Assembly (NCBI RefSeq): GCF_023204835.1
Contig: NZ_CP096270.1
Span: forward strand, 620,001 to 684,000
Reading direction: 5' to 3'
Origin: Salinarchaeum laminariae
GTDB lineage: Archaea > Halobacteriota > Halobacteria > Halobacteriales > Salinarchaeaceae
Length of the DNA: 64,000 bases
Each line of letters begins with the position of its first letter. Position 1 is the stretch's first letter. Positions 25,486-33,989 of the stretch are shown here, one piece after another. The notes under the pieces are model-generated. The model had not been told where the DNA came from. It saw only the letters and a list, made by a program, of their open reading frames with translations, and did not search any database. The translations under genes and the position numbers were made by a program.

Positions 25486-27714
25486 CTACTCCGGAACGGG
25501 CGCGTCGCCGTGGTAGGCGTCGTGGTCGGTGTAGAAGTTCCGGATCGCGAACTTGAGTTTCTCGGGAGCGACGTCGATCAGCTCCTCGCGTTCTTCCTCG
25601 GGGAAGGTGTCGTGGACGCTGTACTGGCCGAGCTGTCCCTGACCAGCTGCGGTGTATCGCCGATCGAGCAGCACCCGAACGCCCAGGTCCTCGGGCGACC
25701 GTAACACGCGGCCGAGCGCCTGCCGGGTCTTGCGAACTGTCGGGATCTCGACGGCGTATCGCCAGCCGGGGTCGTCGACCGGCCGATCCGCGAAGGCCAG
25801 CTCGTAGGCATCCTGCACCGCCGAGGCGCGGTCGTCGAGATGCGGGTAGGGAACGCCGACGACGGCGACTGTGGTCGCGTCGTCTCCGTCGAAGCTCACG
25901 CCTTCGGTCAGGGTTCCCCAGAGCGACGTGAACAACACGGCGTGGTCGTCCTCGACGAAGCGCTGGCGGAGATCCTCCGCCGCGGTGCCGGGGCGATCGA
26001 GGTAGACGGAGGTGCCGTCCTCGAGCTGGATGGCAGGCTTGTCCGTCCCTGGCCCTGCACCGACGATCGAGCGCACGCCGGTGAGCAGATCGTGGTAGCG
26101 TTCAGCCTCGCTGTAGCTCGGGAAGAAGGCGAGCGCGTTCCCGGGCGTGAACTCGACTGTGTCTCGCAAGGCTGCGGCGACGGTCGCCTGCACCTCGGGG
26201 TCGTCGCGGTCGCTGGAGAACAGCGGCGGCGTGTCGACTGCGAACGTTCGGCGATGCTCCTCGGGGAAGGAGAGTCCATAGGCCATCGTTGCGGGCTCGT
26301 CGAGCCCGAGCACGTCTTCGAGGACGTCGAAGGGGCGCAACGTTGCGCTCATCAGCACGGTCGCGTGGGTTTCGGCAGTGAGATCGCCGGTCACCGAACC
26401 CGGGAGACAGGCGAAAAGCTCGGCGCGGCCGTATATCTCGTCGGTGCTCTGATCGCGCCGGACGCCGAGCGTCGGGTAGTAGCCCGGATCGGGAGCGTCC
26501 TCGAGCCAGCGGTCGAGGAAGCCCGCGGCCTGGAGCGTCTGGCACTCCTGGCGCTCGTCGGCGTCGCCATCGCGATAGGCTTCCTCGTACTCCGAATCGA
26601 GCTCCTGGCCGAGGGCGACCGCGTCGGCGAGGTCGTCCTCGACGCCGCGGCCGGAGTACGCCTGGAGGAAAGCAAGGGTCAGGTCGTCCCGACGGTCGTC
26701 GTTGTCGATCGACACGTCGGTCCAGTGCTCGCCGACCTCGCCGAAGCCGAGGCCACCCTCGTAGCTCTCCCGGAGCGCGGCGAGGAACGGTTCGAGCACG
26801 TTGGCAGCGGCCTCCGTCCGGGGATCGGGCGTCGCGTCGAGCTCGTCGAGTGCGCGCTCGATCGTGCGCTCCGAGCAGGTCTCGGTGGCGTGCTCGCGGG
26901 CCGCGTCGGCGACGTTGTGGGCCTCGTCGAAGACGACGATGACGTCCTCTGGATCGCAGTCGAGCCAGCGAAGGAACGCCTCCCGGATCTGCGGATCGAG
27001 CAGGTGGTGGTAGTTGCAGATCGCGAGATCGGCCGAGTCGACGCCCTCCTTGAGCAGTTCGTAGCCACAGAAGCCGGCCGTCTGTGCGCGCTCGTAGATC
27101 TCGTCGGGCGTCCGGACGTCGTCGTAGAGCCACTCGTAGAAGCCGGTGGCGTCGCGTTCGAGGTTCGCGCGGTAGTACTCGCAGGTGGCGGCGTCGCGAA
27201 GCTCCTCCAGATCGGCCTCGACGGCCTCGAGTTCCTCGGTGACGGCGCCGTAGACCTCCGCGGCGTCCTCTTCGCCGGCCTGCGCGCTGGCCTGGAGCGC
27301 ATCCGCTCGTCGTTCGAGCTCCTCCTGTTCCTGCTCGGTGTCGACGAGATCCCGCGTCGCGTCCCGGAGCACCTGACACTCCTGGTAGTCCACGTCGACG
27401 TGGCACATCGACCCCTTGCCGCGGAAGACGACCGCGCGAAGGTCCTCCTGCTCGGCGATTCGCCGGGCTTCCCGGACGAACTGCCGCTGTTGCTGGTGGA
27501 CGTTCGTGGTGATGACGACGGTCTTGTCGGTCTCGCTGGCGTGCTCCAGCGCGGGCGCGAGCGCGGCGAGTGTCTTCCCGGTCCCGCAGGCGCCTTCGAA
27601 CGTGACGTCCTGCCCGCGTGCTAGCGCGTTGTACACCCGGTCCATCGCCTCCCGCTGATTCTCGAAGGGCTCGTCGTAGGGGAAAAACCGGGTGTAGCCG
27701 TTCGTCGACGCCAC
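25486..27714 (-). CDS. XPD/Rad3-like DEAH helicase with probable Fe-S cluster
   Basis: 742 residues from a GTG at 27714. A TATA-like GAAATACTCC 21-30 bp upstream supports it, and the upstream frame belongs to a repeat. Helicase motifs: Walker A GACGTGKT at 41-48, DEAH at 263-266, SATLRPF after the mid-region, and a motif VI region VRKTRQALGRVLRSPEDLGV near the C-terminus. Cys104, Cys113, Cys178 and Cys216 fall between motifs I and II and could ligate the 4Fe-4S cluster of the XPD/DinG superfamily. A charged helical insert (about 115-175) separates them. The likely role is 5'-3' DNA unwinding in repair. Haloarchaea often carry several such paralogues, so I give no gene symbol. Confidence 0.85.
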   Translation of the reverse strand: MASTNGYTRFFPYDEPFENQREAMDRVYNALARGQDVTFEGACGTGKTLAALAPALEHASETDKTVVITTNVHQQQRQFVREARRIAEQEDLRAVVFRGKGSMCHVDVDYQECQVLRDATRDLVDTEQEQEELERRADALQASAQAGEEDAAEVYGAVTEELEAVEADLEELRDAATCEYYRANLERDATGFYEWLYDDVRTPDEIYERAQTAGFCGYELLKEGVDSADLAICNYHHLLDPQIREAFLRWLDCDPEDVIVVFDEAHNVADAAREHATETCSERTIERALDELDATPDPRTEAAANVLEPFLAALRESYEGGLGFGEVGEHWTDVSIDNDDRRDDLTLAFLQAYSGRGVEDDLADAVALGQELDSEYEEAYRDGDADERQECQTLQAAGFLDRWLEDAPDPGYYPTLGVRRDQSTDEIYGRAELFACLPGSVTGDLTAETHATVLMSATLRPFDVLEDVLGLDEPATMAYGLSFPEEHRRTFAVDTPPLFSSDRDDPEVQATVAAALRDTVEFTPGNALAFFPSYSEAERYHDLLTGVRSIVGAGPGTDKPAIQLEDGTSVYLDRPGTAAEDLRQRFVEDDHAVLFTSLWGTLTEGVSFDGDDATTVAVVGVPYPHLDDRASAVQDAYELAFADRPVDDPGWRYAVEIPTVRKTRQALGRVLRSPEDLGVRVLLDRRYTAAGQGQLGQYSVHDTFPEEEREELIDVAPEKLKFAIRNFYTDHDAYHGDAPVPE

Positions 27715-28243
27715 GGTACTATCTGGGGAGTATTTCGACGCCGAGCGGTAAAGCGTTCGCGTCCCGCGCGGCGAAAGTGAACGAACCGCGGCTACTGGCG
27801 ACCACAGGGCGCGCCCCGCTCTCCCCCACCGTCCAGCGGGGTTTCGCGCTCGGTGATCCAGGAATCCGGGTGGGACTGAGCAGGATCCTCGATCCTGCGA
27901 AGGTCGGAAGAGCTTGCTCTTCCGGGACTGGAAGGGGCCGACCGATCGCGTTCGCTCACGCCGCAAGCACTGGAACGAGCGACCAACGGGAGCGAGTGAA
28001 GCGCGTCGTTCGAAAGGCGCGAAGCGCCTTTCGTGACTGAGCGGGATCTTCGATCCCGCGAGGTCGACGAGAGCTGTGCTCTCGTCCGATCACGAGAGAG
28101 CTCCGCTCTCTCGGACGACAGCAAGTGAGCGTGCGCGAGCGGGAGGGGGCTTCCAAGGCGGTCCTGGCGGTGGCGTCGTTCGTTCTTTGCAACCCAGTCG
28201 CGAGGACAGAACGCCCAAGGCCTTCCGGTGCTCATCCGCATGT
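27715..28243. other. Intergenic region filled by an expanded structured repeat
   Basis: It holds the helicase promoter at its left edge and the expanded repeat copy C (27868-28157). No gene is supported; all open frames here are repeat shadows. Confidence 0.65.
27868..28157 (+). repeat. Dispersed structured repeat, copy C, expanded by nested hairpin units
   Basis: The same ends as the other copies (GGGTGGGACT at left, GGAGGGGGCTTCCAAG at right), but 290 bp instead of ~125. Six perfect hairpins with 2-3-nt loops lie inside: 27880-27898, 27905-27924, 28011-28033, 28041-28059, 28066-28086 and 28093-28113. The pairs 27880-27924 and 28041-28086 are homologous sub-units that both begin GACTGAGC. 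They differ by changes on both sides of the stems that keep pairing, for example an A-T pair in one and a G-C pair in the other. The first sub-unit interrupts the left end and is flanked by GGGACT on both sides. Confidence 0.85.
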
Positions 28244-28690
28244 ATGTCGCAGCTGACCCTCCTCGGAACGCGCCTCGCAGAGGAGGGCCGCGAGTTCGTC
28301 TATCAGGGTGAAACGGCCGCCTGCGAGGGCTGTCCCTACCGGAGCCAGTGTCTCAATCTCACGGAGGGCGTGAAGTACGCAGTGACGGCGGTCAGGGAGA
28401 ACACCCAGAAACTCGACTGCGCGGTGCACGACGACGGCGTCCGGGCCGTCGACGTCGAGCCGGCGGCAGTCACCGCGAACGTCCCGAGTACGGGCGCCTA
28501 CGCCGGGAGCAGCACCTCGCTGGCGGGCCCGTGCCCGCACACGTCCTGTCCAAGTCACGAGCTCTGCGAGCCCGACGGCGCGGGGTTCGAAGATAGCCAC
28601 CAGATACAGGAGGTGCTCGGCGATCCACCACACGACCACTGCGAGCTGGGCCGGGAGCTGACGACGGTACGGTTTACAGCAGACGAGTAA
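28244..28690 (+). CDS. UPF0179 family protein
   Basis: 148 residues from MSQLTLLGTRLAEEGREF; upstream in-frame codons lie in the repeat. The family Cys motifs are present: CEGCPYRSQCLNL at about 28-40 and CPHTSCPSHELCEP at about 105-118. These could bind an Fe-S cluster or zinc. UPF0179 is an archaeal family of unknown function. The GEFVYQGE-like beta start and length are normal. Confidence 0.88.
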   Translation: MSQLTLLGTRLAEEGREFVYQGETAACEGCPYRSQCLNLTEGVKYAVTAVRENTQKLDCAVHDDGVRAVDVEPAAVTANVPSTGAYAGSSTSLAGPCPHTSCPSHELCEPDGAGFEDSHQIQEVLGDPPHDHCELGRELTTVRFTADE

Positions 28691-28709
28691 ACGTCGACGA
28701 ACTCGCAGG

Positions 28710-29495
28710 CTAGCTTTCGATCGAGCCGACGCGCTCGGCCGCGTAGCCGTAGATTCCCTCGTACCCCTCGGCGGACATGAGCACGGGGTAGAACGGCTCG
28801 TCGGCGACGATCTCCTCGTCGTCCGCGGCCGCGAACGCCTCGCCGGTGCCGACCCGCTCGAAGTTCGCCGCGAGCAGGTCGTAGTCCGTCGCGGCGGCCT
28901 TGGGGACCGAGCGGGAGAGGCGATAGACCGGAAGGTGCGTCCTGCGCTCGGTCTCACCGGGGAGTACACCGGTCGTCTTCAGGAACGCGTCGACCAGGAG
29001 TGCGGCGTTCTCGGCGGCCCGCTCACTTCCCTGGTGGCCCGCCTCGACCTCGACGACGTTCGCGACGTCGAGCAGCCGACCGTCCGTGAACTCGCCGGAC
29101 GTGACGAGCGCGTCGACGGGGAGCGCCGGCACGATCTCTCGGGCGAGATCGTCGACCTCCGTCGTGATCGCGAACGGCTTGGGGTAGGACTGCGTGGAGT
29201 GCAACGAGAAGGCAAGCGTGTCCTCGAGCTCCTCGGTGAGCCTGGCGGCGAGGCGACCCTCGTGGGTGTCGGCGTCGTGACTGCCGGGGAAGGCCCGGTT
29301 GAGGTCCTCGTCGAGGTAGCGCTCGTCGGCTTCCAGCGCGGCCTCGTTGGCGACGATCAGCTTGACCGGCCGCTCGACCTCGGGTGGGTCGTCTATGAGA
29401 CCCTCGACGGCTCGCTGACCCGACGGCTCGTCGCCGTGGATTCCGCCGACCACTGCGATTTCCGGTTCCCCATTCCCGATCGTTTCGACCCGCAT
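28710..29495 (-). CDS. Succinylglutamate desuccinylase/aspartoacylase family protein
   Basis: 261 residues from the ATG at 29495 (MRVETIGNGEPEIAVVGGIH). A second ATG 18 bp upstream is possible. Zinc ligands of the M14-like aspartoacylase fold are visible: HGDE near residues 19-22 and SLHS in the middle, plus the Arg-containing LDEDLNRAFPG and the catalytic-Glu region VVEVEAGHQG. The family deacylates N-acylated amino acids or related amides. The substrate is not deducible. It lies tail-to-tail with UPF0179 and upstream of the DUF309 gene on the same strand only by position. Confidence 0.82.
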   Translation of the reverse strand: MRVETIGNGEPEIAVVGGIHGDEPSGQRAVEGLIDDPPEVERPVKLIVANEAALEADERYLDEDLNRAFPGSHDADTHEGRLAARLTEELEDTLAFSLHSTQSYPKPFAITTEVDDLAREIVPALPVDALVTSGEFTDGRLLDVANVVEVEAGHQGSERAAENAALLVDAFLKTTGVLPGETERRTHLPVYRLSRSVPKAAATDYDLLAANFERVGTGEAFAAADDEEIVADEPFYPVLMSAEGYEGIYGYAAERVGSIES

Positions 29496-29571
29496 TCGAA
29501 GCATAATCGGCACCGTAGGCTGTTAGGCCATTCGGTCGCGAGCCGCGCTTGCCGCGAGCGCCAGGGGCCGC

Positions 29572-30057
29572 TCAGTGCTCCAGCGCCTCGACGTAGGCGT
29601 AGTCGGCGTCGTTGGCCTCCGAGATCGTGCCGTCCAGCCGGAGCTGCCAGCCCTCGATCGCTTCTGGGTCCTCGAGCGCTCGCGTCAGCTGGCTCCGCAC
29701 GTCGAGGAGGTCGACGCCGTAGTAGTCTCGCGGGAGCTGTGCGAGGTAGTCCAGGGCAGTCTCGAACAGGCTCGCCATCCCGGCGTCGTCTTCGAAGTCG
29801 TGGTGTTTGTACGCGCCCGCTGCGACCTGGACCATCCCGTGCAGAAAGCGGCTCTCGTCGGTGCCGTTGCCGTAGTTGTACCACTCGTCCTCGAAGCAGT
29901 CGTGGGACTCGTGGTAGTCGCCGGCGTTGAACAGCGCTACGCCGTGGACGGTCGCGCGGCGGAGCGTTGCGTGTTCCCAGTGCTCCCCGGCGGCGTTCCA
30001 GCCGGTGGGGTCGCCGGCAGGAGCTGGAACGTCCGGCGCGCGGGTGTGGTCATTCAT
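29572..30057 (-). CDS. DUF309 family protein
   Basis: 161 residues. The family signature [20 protein letters not shown] is present, with [20 protein letters not shown] and [11 protein letters not shown] following. It is an all-helical fold with conserved His/Glu residues, and the function is unknown. The N-terminal 25 residues are Pro/Ala-rich. It follows a 41-residue gene on the same strand. Confidence 0.88.
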   Translation of the reverse strand: MNDHTRAPDVPAPAGDPTGWNAAGEHWEHATLRRATVHGVALFNAGDYHESHDCFEDEWYNYGNGTDESRFLHGMVQVAAGAYKHHDFEDDAGMASLFETALDYLAQLPRDYYGVDLLDVRSQLTRALEDPEAIEGWQLRLDGTISEANDADYAYVEALEH

Positions 30058-30096
30058 CTGGGATCCACGAAAGAAACCGGGACGCCGGCCGCGGCG

Positions 30097-30222
30097 TCAT
30101 TCGTCCTCCGAATCGCGCCCTGTCGAGGAGGAGGAGTACCGAGGGAGCCGGTCGATCAGCCAGCGGGGGCCCTTGTATCCGCGGGCGGTCTTCGGTCGAT
30201 CGGACGTGTCCTCACGACTCAT
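30097..30222 (-). CDS. 41-residue haloarchaeal small protein
   Basis: A short gene: ATG at 30222, stop at 30097. The product starts MSREDTSDRPKTARGYKGPR, continues WLIDRLPRY, and ends in a Ser/Glu/Asp-rich tail. A clear TATA-like element (TTTTTATCT, minus strand, about 30243-30251) sits 21-29 bp upstream, as expected for a leaderless message. The basic-aromatic core PRWLIDRLPRY suggests a binding peptide or small subunit. It is next to the DUF309 gene. The family is unknown; codon use looks like that of real genes. Confidence 0.6.
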   Translation of the reverse strand: MSREDTSDRPKTARGYKGPRWLIDRLPRYSSSSTGRDSEDE

Positions 30223-30263
30223 GTCGAAGCAATTGCGCTCCGTGAGATAAAAACCTGTGCCGG

Positions 30264-30776
30264 TTACAGGAGTAGTTGGTACAGTCCGGCCGCGATTCCG
30301 GTCAAGCCAACGACGAGCAATCCCTGCGCGACGAGAAGATAGGTCCCGTTCGACGCAATCTCGTCACCGTTCTCCTCGATCCACTCGCCATAGCTCGAAA
30401 CGACGACACGCTCGATAGCAATCTCTGGTCGTTCCCGTGCTGTGACATCGTCGATGAACCCAGGACCGACCCCGTAGCTCGGCCGATCCACCGAATATGT
30501 GAGGACGGCGCATGCAAGCGATGCCAGCAGCAACGTACTTCCGCCGACCAACCAGGGGTTCACGACGCCAGCAGGAGATTCGGCGAGTGAAGCTGCCGAG
30601 AGCAGGAGACCGACAATCAGCGCATCGACGCGCGCCGTTGCCATCGCTTTCCGGTCGGTCTCGTGCATCGTACGCAGTTGTGCATCGACTACGTGCCGCG
30701 ATTCCTCGCGAACGACGCCGAGATCGCGCTTGGAAACGGCAGTGGATTCCTTACCTGGGGCGTCATCCGGCGACAT
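30264..30776 (-). CDS. Membrane protein with cytosolic helix and three membrane segments
   Basis: 170 residues. The N-terminal 50 residues are charged and helical (REESRHVVDAQLRTMHETDR, KAMATARVDA), then two hydrophobic helices (about 50-66 and 73-93), a charged loop with GPGFIDDVTARERPEIAIER, and a C-terminal helix (145-169). The layout resembles small haloarchaeal sensory or SLATT-like membrane proteins, but no family is certain. A TATA-like TGTTTATGAC lies about 27 bp upstream. GC content is lower than that of neighbouring genes, so a transferred origin is possible. Confidence 0.6.
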   Translation of the reverse strand: MSPDDAPGKESTAVSKRDLGVVREESRHVVDAQLRTMHETDRKAMATARVDALIVGLLLSAASLAESPAGVVNPWLVGGSTLLLASLACAVLTYSVDRPSYGVGPGFIDDVTARERPEIAIERVVVSSYGEWIEENGDEIASNGTYLLVAQGLLVVGLTGIAAGLYQLLL

Positions 30777-30830
30777 TGCGGAGTATTCTGCTCGGTTCCT
30801 GTCATAAACATCAGGGAAACCACAGACTGG

Positions 30831-31559
30831 TTATCGGAGCGCCGCCACCACGTCCTCGCCCTCCAGAAACGGGATTCCGTGGCGCTCGGCGTACTCACGC
30901 GCACCAGCGACGGAGAGTTCCTCCCCGGTCGCGTCGTCGAGCATCTCGCAGACGACGACGGCGGGCGGGATTCCGGCGGCATCGGCGAGCGCGACCGCGA
31001 ACTCGGTGTGGCCGCGACGCTCGGCGAGCAGTTCCGGCGCTGCCCGCAGGAGGTGAACGTGACCGGGGACGCGGAAGTCGGCGGCAAAGGCGGCGGTCGG
31101 ATCGGCGAGCTCGCCAGCGTCGACCGCGTCCGCGAACGCACCGATCTCCGAGATCGTAAGCGCGCGGTCGTCGTCGGTGACGCCGGTGTAGGTGTCGCGG
31201 TGGTTCACCGTCAGCGAGAAGGAGGGGCGGTCGCCGTAGGCCGTCTCGTCGCCGGAGGCTGCGGGATGGTCGACGGCGTCGGCGTAGTAGGGGAGGTCCG
31301 CTGCGTCGGCGACCGTGGCAGCGAGCGCCACGCAGATCAGGCCCCCGGCGTCGTTGCGCAGTTGTGCGAGCGCGTCGGCGTCGACGGCGGTCGCGGGGTA
31401 GAACAGATCGGTCTCCCCCTCCCGGTCGTCGGCGTCGTGGACGCAGACTGGCTCGCCGGCACGGACGGCCTCGATCGCGCGCTGGAGCGTGGCGTTGGAG
31501 GCGTCCGATCCGGTCGCGCTCTGGGGCCCGTCCTCGCTGCGGGCGTCACTCCGGCCCAT
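30831..31559 (-). CDS. ribB: 3,4-dihydroxy-2-butanone 4-phosphate synthase
   Basis: 242 residues from the ATG at 31559. The catalytic and metal-binding segment DADDREGETDLFYPA corresponds to the DDEDRENEGD motif of RibB. Further family features are AGGLICVAL, SFSLTVNHRDTYTGVTDDDR (aldose-phosphate site), FRVPGHVHLLRAAPELLAER (the G-HxxxLR element with catalytic His) and RGHTEFAVALADAAGIPPAV. RibB converts ribulose 5-phosphate to the four-carbon unit of riboflavin. It starts 1 bp after the stop of the riboflavin kinase gene, so the two form a riboflavin/FMN operon. Confidence 0.93.
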   Translation of the reverse strand: MGRSDARSEDGPQSATGSDASNATLQRAIEAVRAGEPVCVHDADDREGETDLFYPATAVDADALAQLRNDAGGLICVALAATVADAADLPYYADAVDHPAASGDETAYGDRPSFSLTVNHRDTYTGVTDDDRALTISEIGAFADAVDAGELADPTAAFAADFRVPGHVHLLRAAPELLAERRGHTEFAVALADAAGIPPAVVVCEMLDDATGEELSVAGAREYAERHGIPFLEGEDVVAALR

Positions 31560-31560
31560 C

Positions 31561-32295
31561 TCAGGTCCCCCGGACGGTGACCGTGACGTGGTCGCCGTCG
31601 TCGAGATCGATCTCGTCGCGAAGCCTGTCCGACGCGATGACTTCGAGCTGGTCCTCGTCGTGGTGGGTGCGCTCGGGCGCGATGACGTGAGCGCCGTCGT
31701 AGGTGGGCGCATCGTCGTCCTCGGCGGCGCCAGCGTCGGGATCGGTCTTGGTAATCGTCGCGGGGTAACAGACCGCCGGACCGTAGGTCCGCTCGTCGTC
31801 CTCCCAGCCGTCGATCGGCACCGGATCCATGGCGTCGAGCGCGCCGCGGCGGCGCAGACTCGCCTCCGTGAGATCGACGTTGAGCGTGCCCGGGAACGGC
31901 TCGTAGCCGAGACGCTCGCGGAACTGCTTCATGTAGCCCGGGAGCGTGATGTAGTGGCGACCCTCGCCCATGCCGCCGGTGACGGTGCCCAGCAGGGCGA
32001 CGCGAGAGACGCCCTCGAAGATGCGCCGGTAGTCCTCGTACTCGTTGCGCAGTTCGCGCTCGCCGTCCTCGGTCAGCTCGACCCACTGGCCGTCGCTGAC
32101 GGTGTCGCGCACGAGCAGGCCTGCGTCCTCGAGGCGCTGGAGGCGGCGAGAGGCCGTCTGCGTGGAGGCGCCGACGGCGTCGCCGAGCGCGCCACAGGAC
32201 GTCTTGACCTCGCCGTCGAGTCCGCCCTCGAGGGCGAGCAGCTTCAGGACCGCCAGCTCGTCGTAGCCGACCGCACTGCGTGCGGCGTTGCTCAT
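31561..32295 (-). CDS. ribK: CTP-dependent riboflavin kinase with N-terminal HTH
   Basis: 244 residues from [20 protein letters not shown]. The N-terminal winged helix (about 10-95: [20 protein letters not shown]) is fused to the archaeal RibK barrel (about 100-244). The barrel shows [30 protein letters not shown] and a C-terminal strand DHVTVTVRG. Archaeal RibK makes FMN from riboflavin using CTP. The fused HTH suggests that it also regulates transcription, and some archaeal RibK/RbkR proteins are known to repress riboflavin genes. A TATA-like CGCTTATGC about 25-30 bp upstream supports a leaderless start. The operon continues into ribB. Confidence 0.92.
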   Translation of the reverse strand: MSNAARSAVGYDELAVLKLLALEGGLDGEVKTSCGALGDAVGASTQTASRRLQRLEDAGLLVRDTVSDGQWVELTEDGERELRNEYEDYRRIFEGVSRVALLGTVTGGMGEGRHYITLPGYMKQFRERLGYEPFPGTLNVDLTEASLRRRGALDAMDPVPIDGWEDDERTYGPAVCYPATITKTDPDAGAAEDDDAPTYDGAHVIAPERTHHDEDQLEVIASDRLRDEIDLDDGDHVTVTVRGT

Positions 32296-32513
32296 ACCGG
32301 TCAGTTGCGCCCGATCGCGCATAAGCGTGCCGAATGCGTGATGCGTCCAGAAATTGGGACGGCAGTCCACAGGTTCAGGAGGGATGCCGCGGCGAGGGGT
32401 TCGTGGTCCCCGCTGGGCCCCAGCCGGCCGATTGCGGCCGTCACGGCCGCCGCAGCGCTTCACCGGCTTCGGCACCGGAGATCGCCGTACACAAGCGTGA
32501 CCGACTCCAAGAT

Positions 32514-32550
32514 TTTCACTTTCACTCCCCTGTAAACGGGGGTTTATGTC
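32514..32550 (+). promoter_or_regulatory. radA promoter with repeats and inverted arms
   Basis: A direct repeat TTTCACTTTCACT (32514-32526) is followed by CCCC-TGTAAAC-GGGG arms (32527-32541), then TATA-like GGTTTATG (32541-32548). The ATG is at 32573 with GAGGAGA just upstream. The repeats touch the TATA/BRE position, so they may bind a regulator of the recombinase. Confidence 0.55.
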
Positions 32551-32572
32551 CCATCCCGCCCGAGGAGAGTGT

Positions 32573-33607
32573 ATGGCAGCAGACGCTGACCTCGAAGACC
32601 TCCCGGGCGTCGGCCCGGCGACCGCAGAGAAGCTGACAGACAACGGGTTCGAGTCGTTCCAGAGCCTCGCCGTCGCGAGCCCCGGCGAGCTGTCGAACAC
32701 GGCCGACGTCGGCGAGTCCACCGCCGCCGACATCGTCAGTGCAGCGCGTGAGGCCGCCGACATCGGCGGTTTCGAGACCGGGTCGGCCGTCCTCGAACGC
32801 CGCGAGCGCATCGGCAAGCTCTCCTGGATGGTCGACGAGGTCGACGAACTGCTCGGCGGCGGCGTCGAGACTCAGTCGATCACCGAGGTCTACGGTGAGT
32901 TCGGCTCCGGCAAGTCCCAGGTGACCCACCAGCTCTCGATCAACGTCCAGCTCCCCAAGGAGCACGGCGGACTCCACGGCTCCGCCATCTTCGTCGACAG
33001 CGAGGACACGTTCCGCCCCGAGCGCATCGACGACATGGTTCGGGGGCTTCCCGAGGAGGCCCAGAAGGCCATGCTCGAAGAGCGAGAGATCGAGGGCAGC
33101 ATCGACGACGACGAGACGATGGACGCGCTCGTCGACTCGTTCCTCGAGTATATCCACGTCGCGAAGGCGTTCAACTCCAACCACCAGATGCTGCTCGCGG
33201 AGAAGGCCCTTGAGCTCGCCGGCGATAGTCAGGACGACGAGTACCCCGTCCGCCTGCTCTGCATCGACTCGCTGACCGCCCACTTCCGCGCGGAGTACGT
33301 CGGTCGTGGCGAGCTCGCCGACCGCCAGCAGAAGCTCAACAAACACCTCCACGACCTCGACAAGGTCGGCAACCTCCACAACACGGCCGTCGTCGTCACG
33401 AACCAGGTCGCCTCCAACCCCGACTCCTTCTTCGGGGACCCGACCCAGCCGATCGGCGGTAACATCCTCGGCCACAAGTCCACCTTCCGGATGTACCTCC
33501 GGAAGTCCAAGGGCGACAAGCGGATCGTCCGCCTCGTCGACGCCCCGAACCTCGCCGACGGCGAGGCAGTCATGCGGATCGAGGGCGGCGGCCTCAAGCC
33601 TGAGTAA
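32573..33607 (+). CDS. radA: DNA repair and recombination protein RadA
   Basis: 344 residues from [20 protein letters not shown]; an upstream in-frame ATG at 32546 is part of the promoter. The N-terminal helix-hairpin-helix domain (about 5-60) is followed by the RecA-like ATPase core. Walker A is GEFGSGKSQ near 107, Walker [16 protein letters not shown], and the DNA-binding L2 region [18 protein letters not shown]. The C-terminus [20 protein letters not shown] is typical. RadA forms filaments on single-stranded DNA and drives strand exchange. No intein is present. A T-rich terminator follows the stop. Confidence 0.97.
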   Translation: MAADADLEDLPGVGPATAEKLTDNGFESFQSLAVASPGELSNTADVGESTAADIVSAAREAADIGGFETGSAVLERRERIGKLSWMVDEVDELLGGGVETQSITEVYGEFGSGKSQVTHQLSINVQLPKEHGGLHGSAIFVDSEDTFRPERIDDMVRGLPEEAQKAMLEEREIEGSIDDDETMDALVDSFLEYIHVAKAFNSNHQMLLAEKALELAGDSQDDEYPVRLLCIDSLTAHFRAEYVGRGELADRQQKLNKHLHDLDKVGNLHNTAVVVTNQVASNPDSFFGDPTQPIGGNILGHKSTFRMYLRKSKGDKRIVRLVDAPNLADGEAVMRIEGGGLKPE

Positions 33608-33612
33608 GAGGA

Positions 33613-33655
33613 CCTTTTTTCCGCTCGGGTGTCCTCGGCCGCTCTTCGAGCGGCC
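33613..33655 (+). terminator. radA terminator: T tract and hairpin
   Basis: A CCTTTTTTCC tract lies 5-15 bp after the stop. It is followed by a perfect hairpin (33637-33655: GGCCGCTC, loop TTC, GAGCGGCC). T tracts act as archaeal terminators; the hairpin may block read-through. Confidence 0.55.
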
Positions 33656-33799
33656 TGCGGGCACCGCTCGCGCAAAAAAAAAATCTCCGCCAAAAAAGGC
33701 CGCGGGATCGGGACTCTGTCCCTCACCCGCGGAGAACCGCTCGCGCACGTGGCGCTCGCGACGTTGACAACCGCAGACGGTGCCCCCACCGGCCACACC

Positions 33800-33925
33800 G
33801 GGTGGGACTGGAAGGGGCCGACCGCTGGAGCGATGTAGCGACGCAAGCACTGGAACGAAGGAGCGAAGCGACTGAGTGAAGGGCGCAGCGAGATAGATCG
33901 CTCCAGCGGTCGGGGGCTTCCAAGC
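33800..33925 (+). repeat. Dispersed structured repeat, copy D
   Basis: Left GGGTGGGACTGGAAGGGG, right GTCGGGGGCTTCCAAGC. Inner arms GACCGCTGGAGCGAT and ATCGCTCCAGCGGTC form a perfect 15-bp inverted repeat. The central part has GACGCAAGCACTGGAACGA and AGCGACTGAGTGAAGG. This arm sequence is unlike the CGCTCGCG arms of other copies yet fully self-complementary. Confidence 0.9.
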
Positions 33926-33989
33926 GGTCTGCTGGCCCGGAGCGAGAAACCGCGGCTGTTTAGCGGCAAGCGATCAATACCGAACTCGA

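Larger units (their letters stand above)
33608..33989. other. Intergenic region with terminator and repeat copy D
   Basis: Contains the radA terminator, poly-A/T-rich patches at about 33676-33700 and repeat copy D. No gene is supported. Confidence 0.6.
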
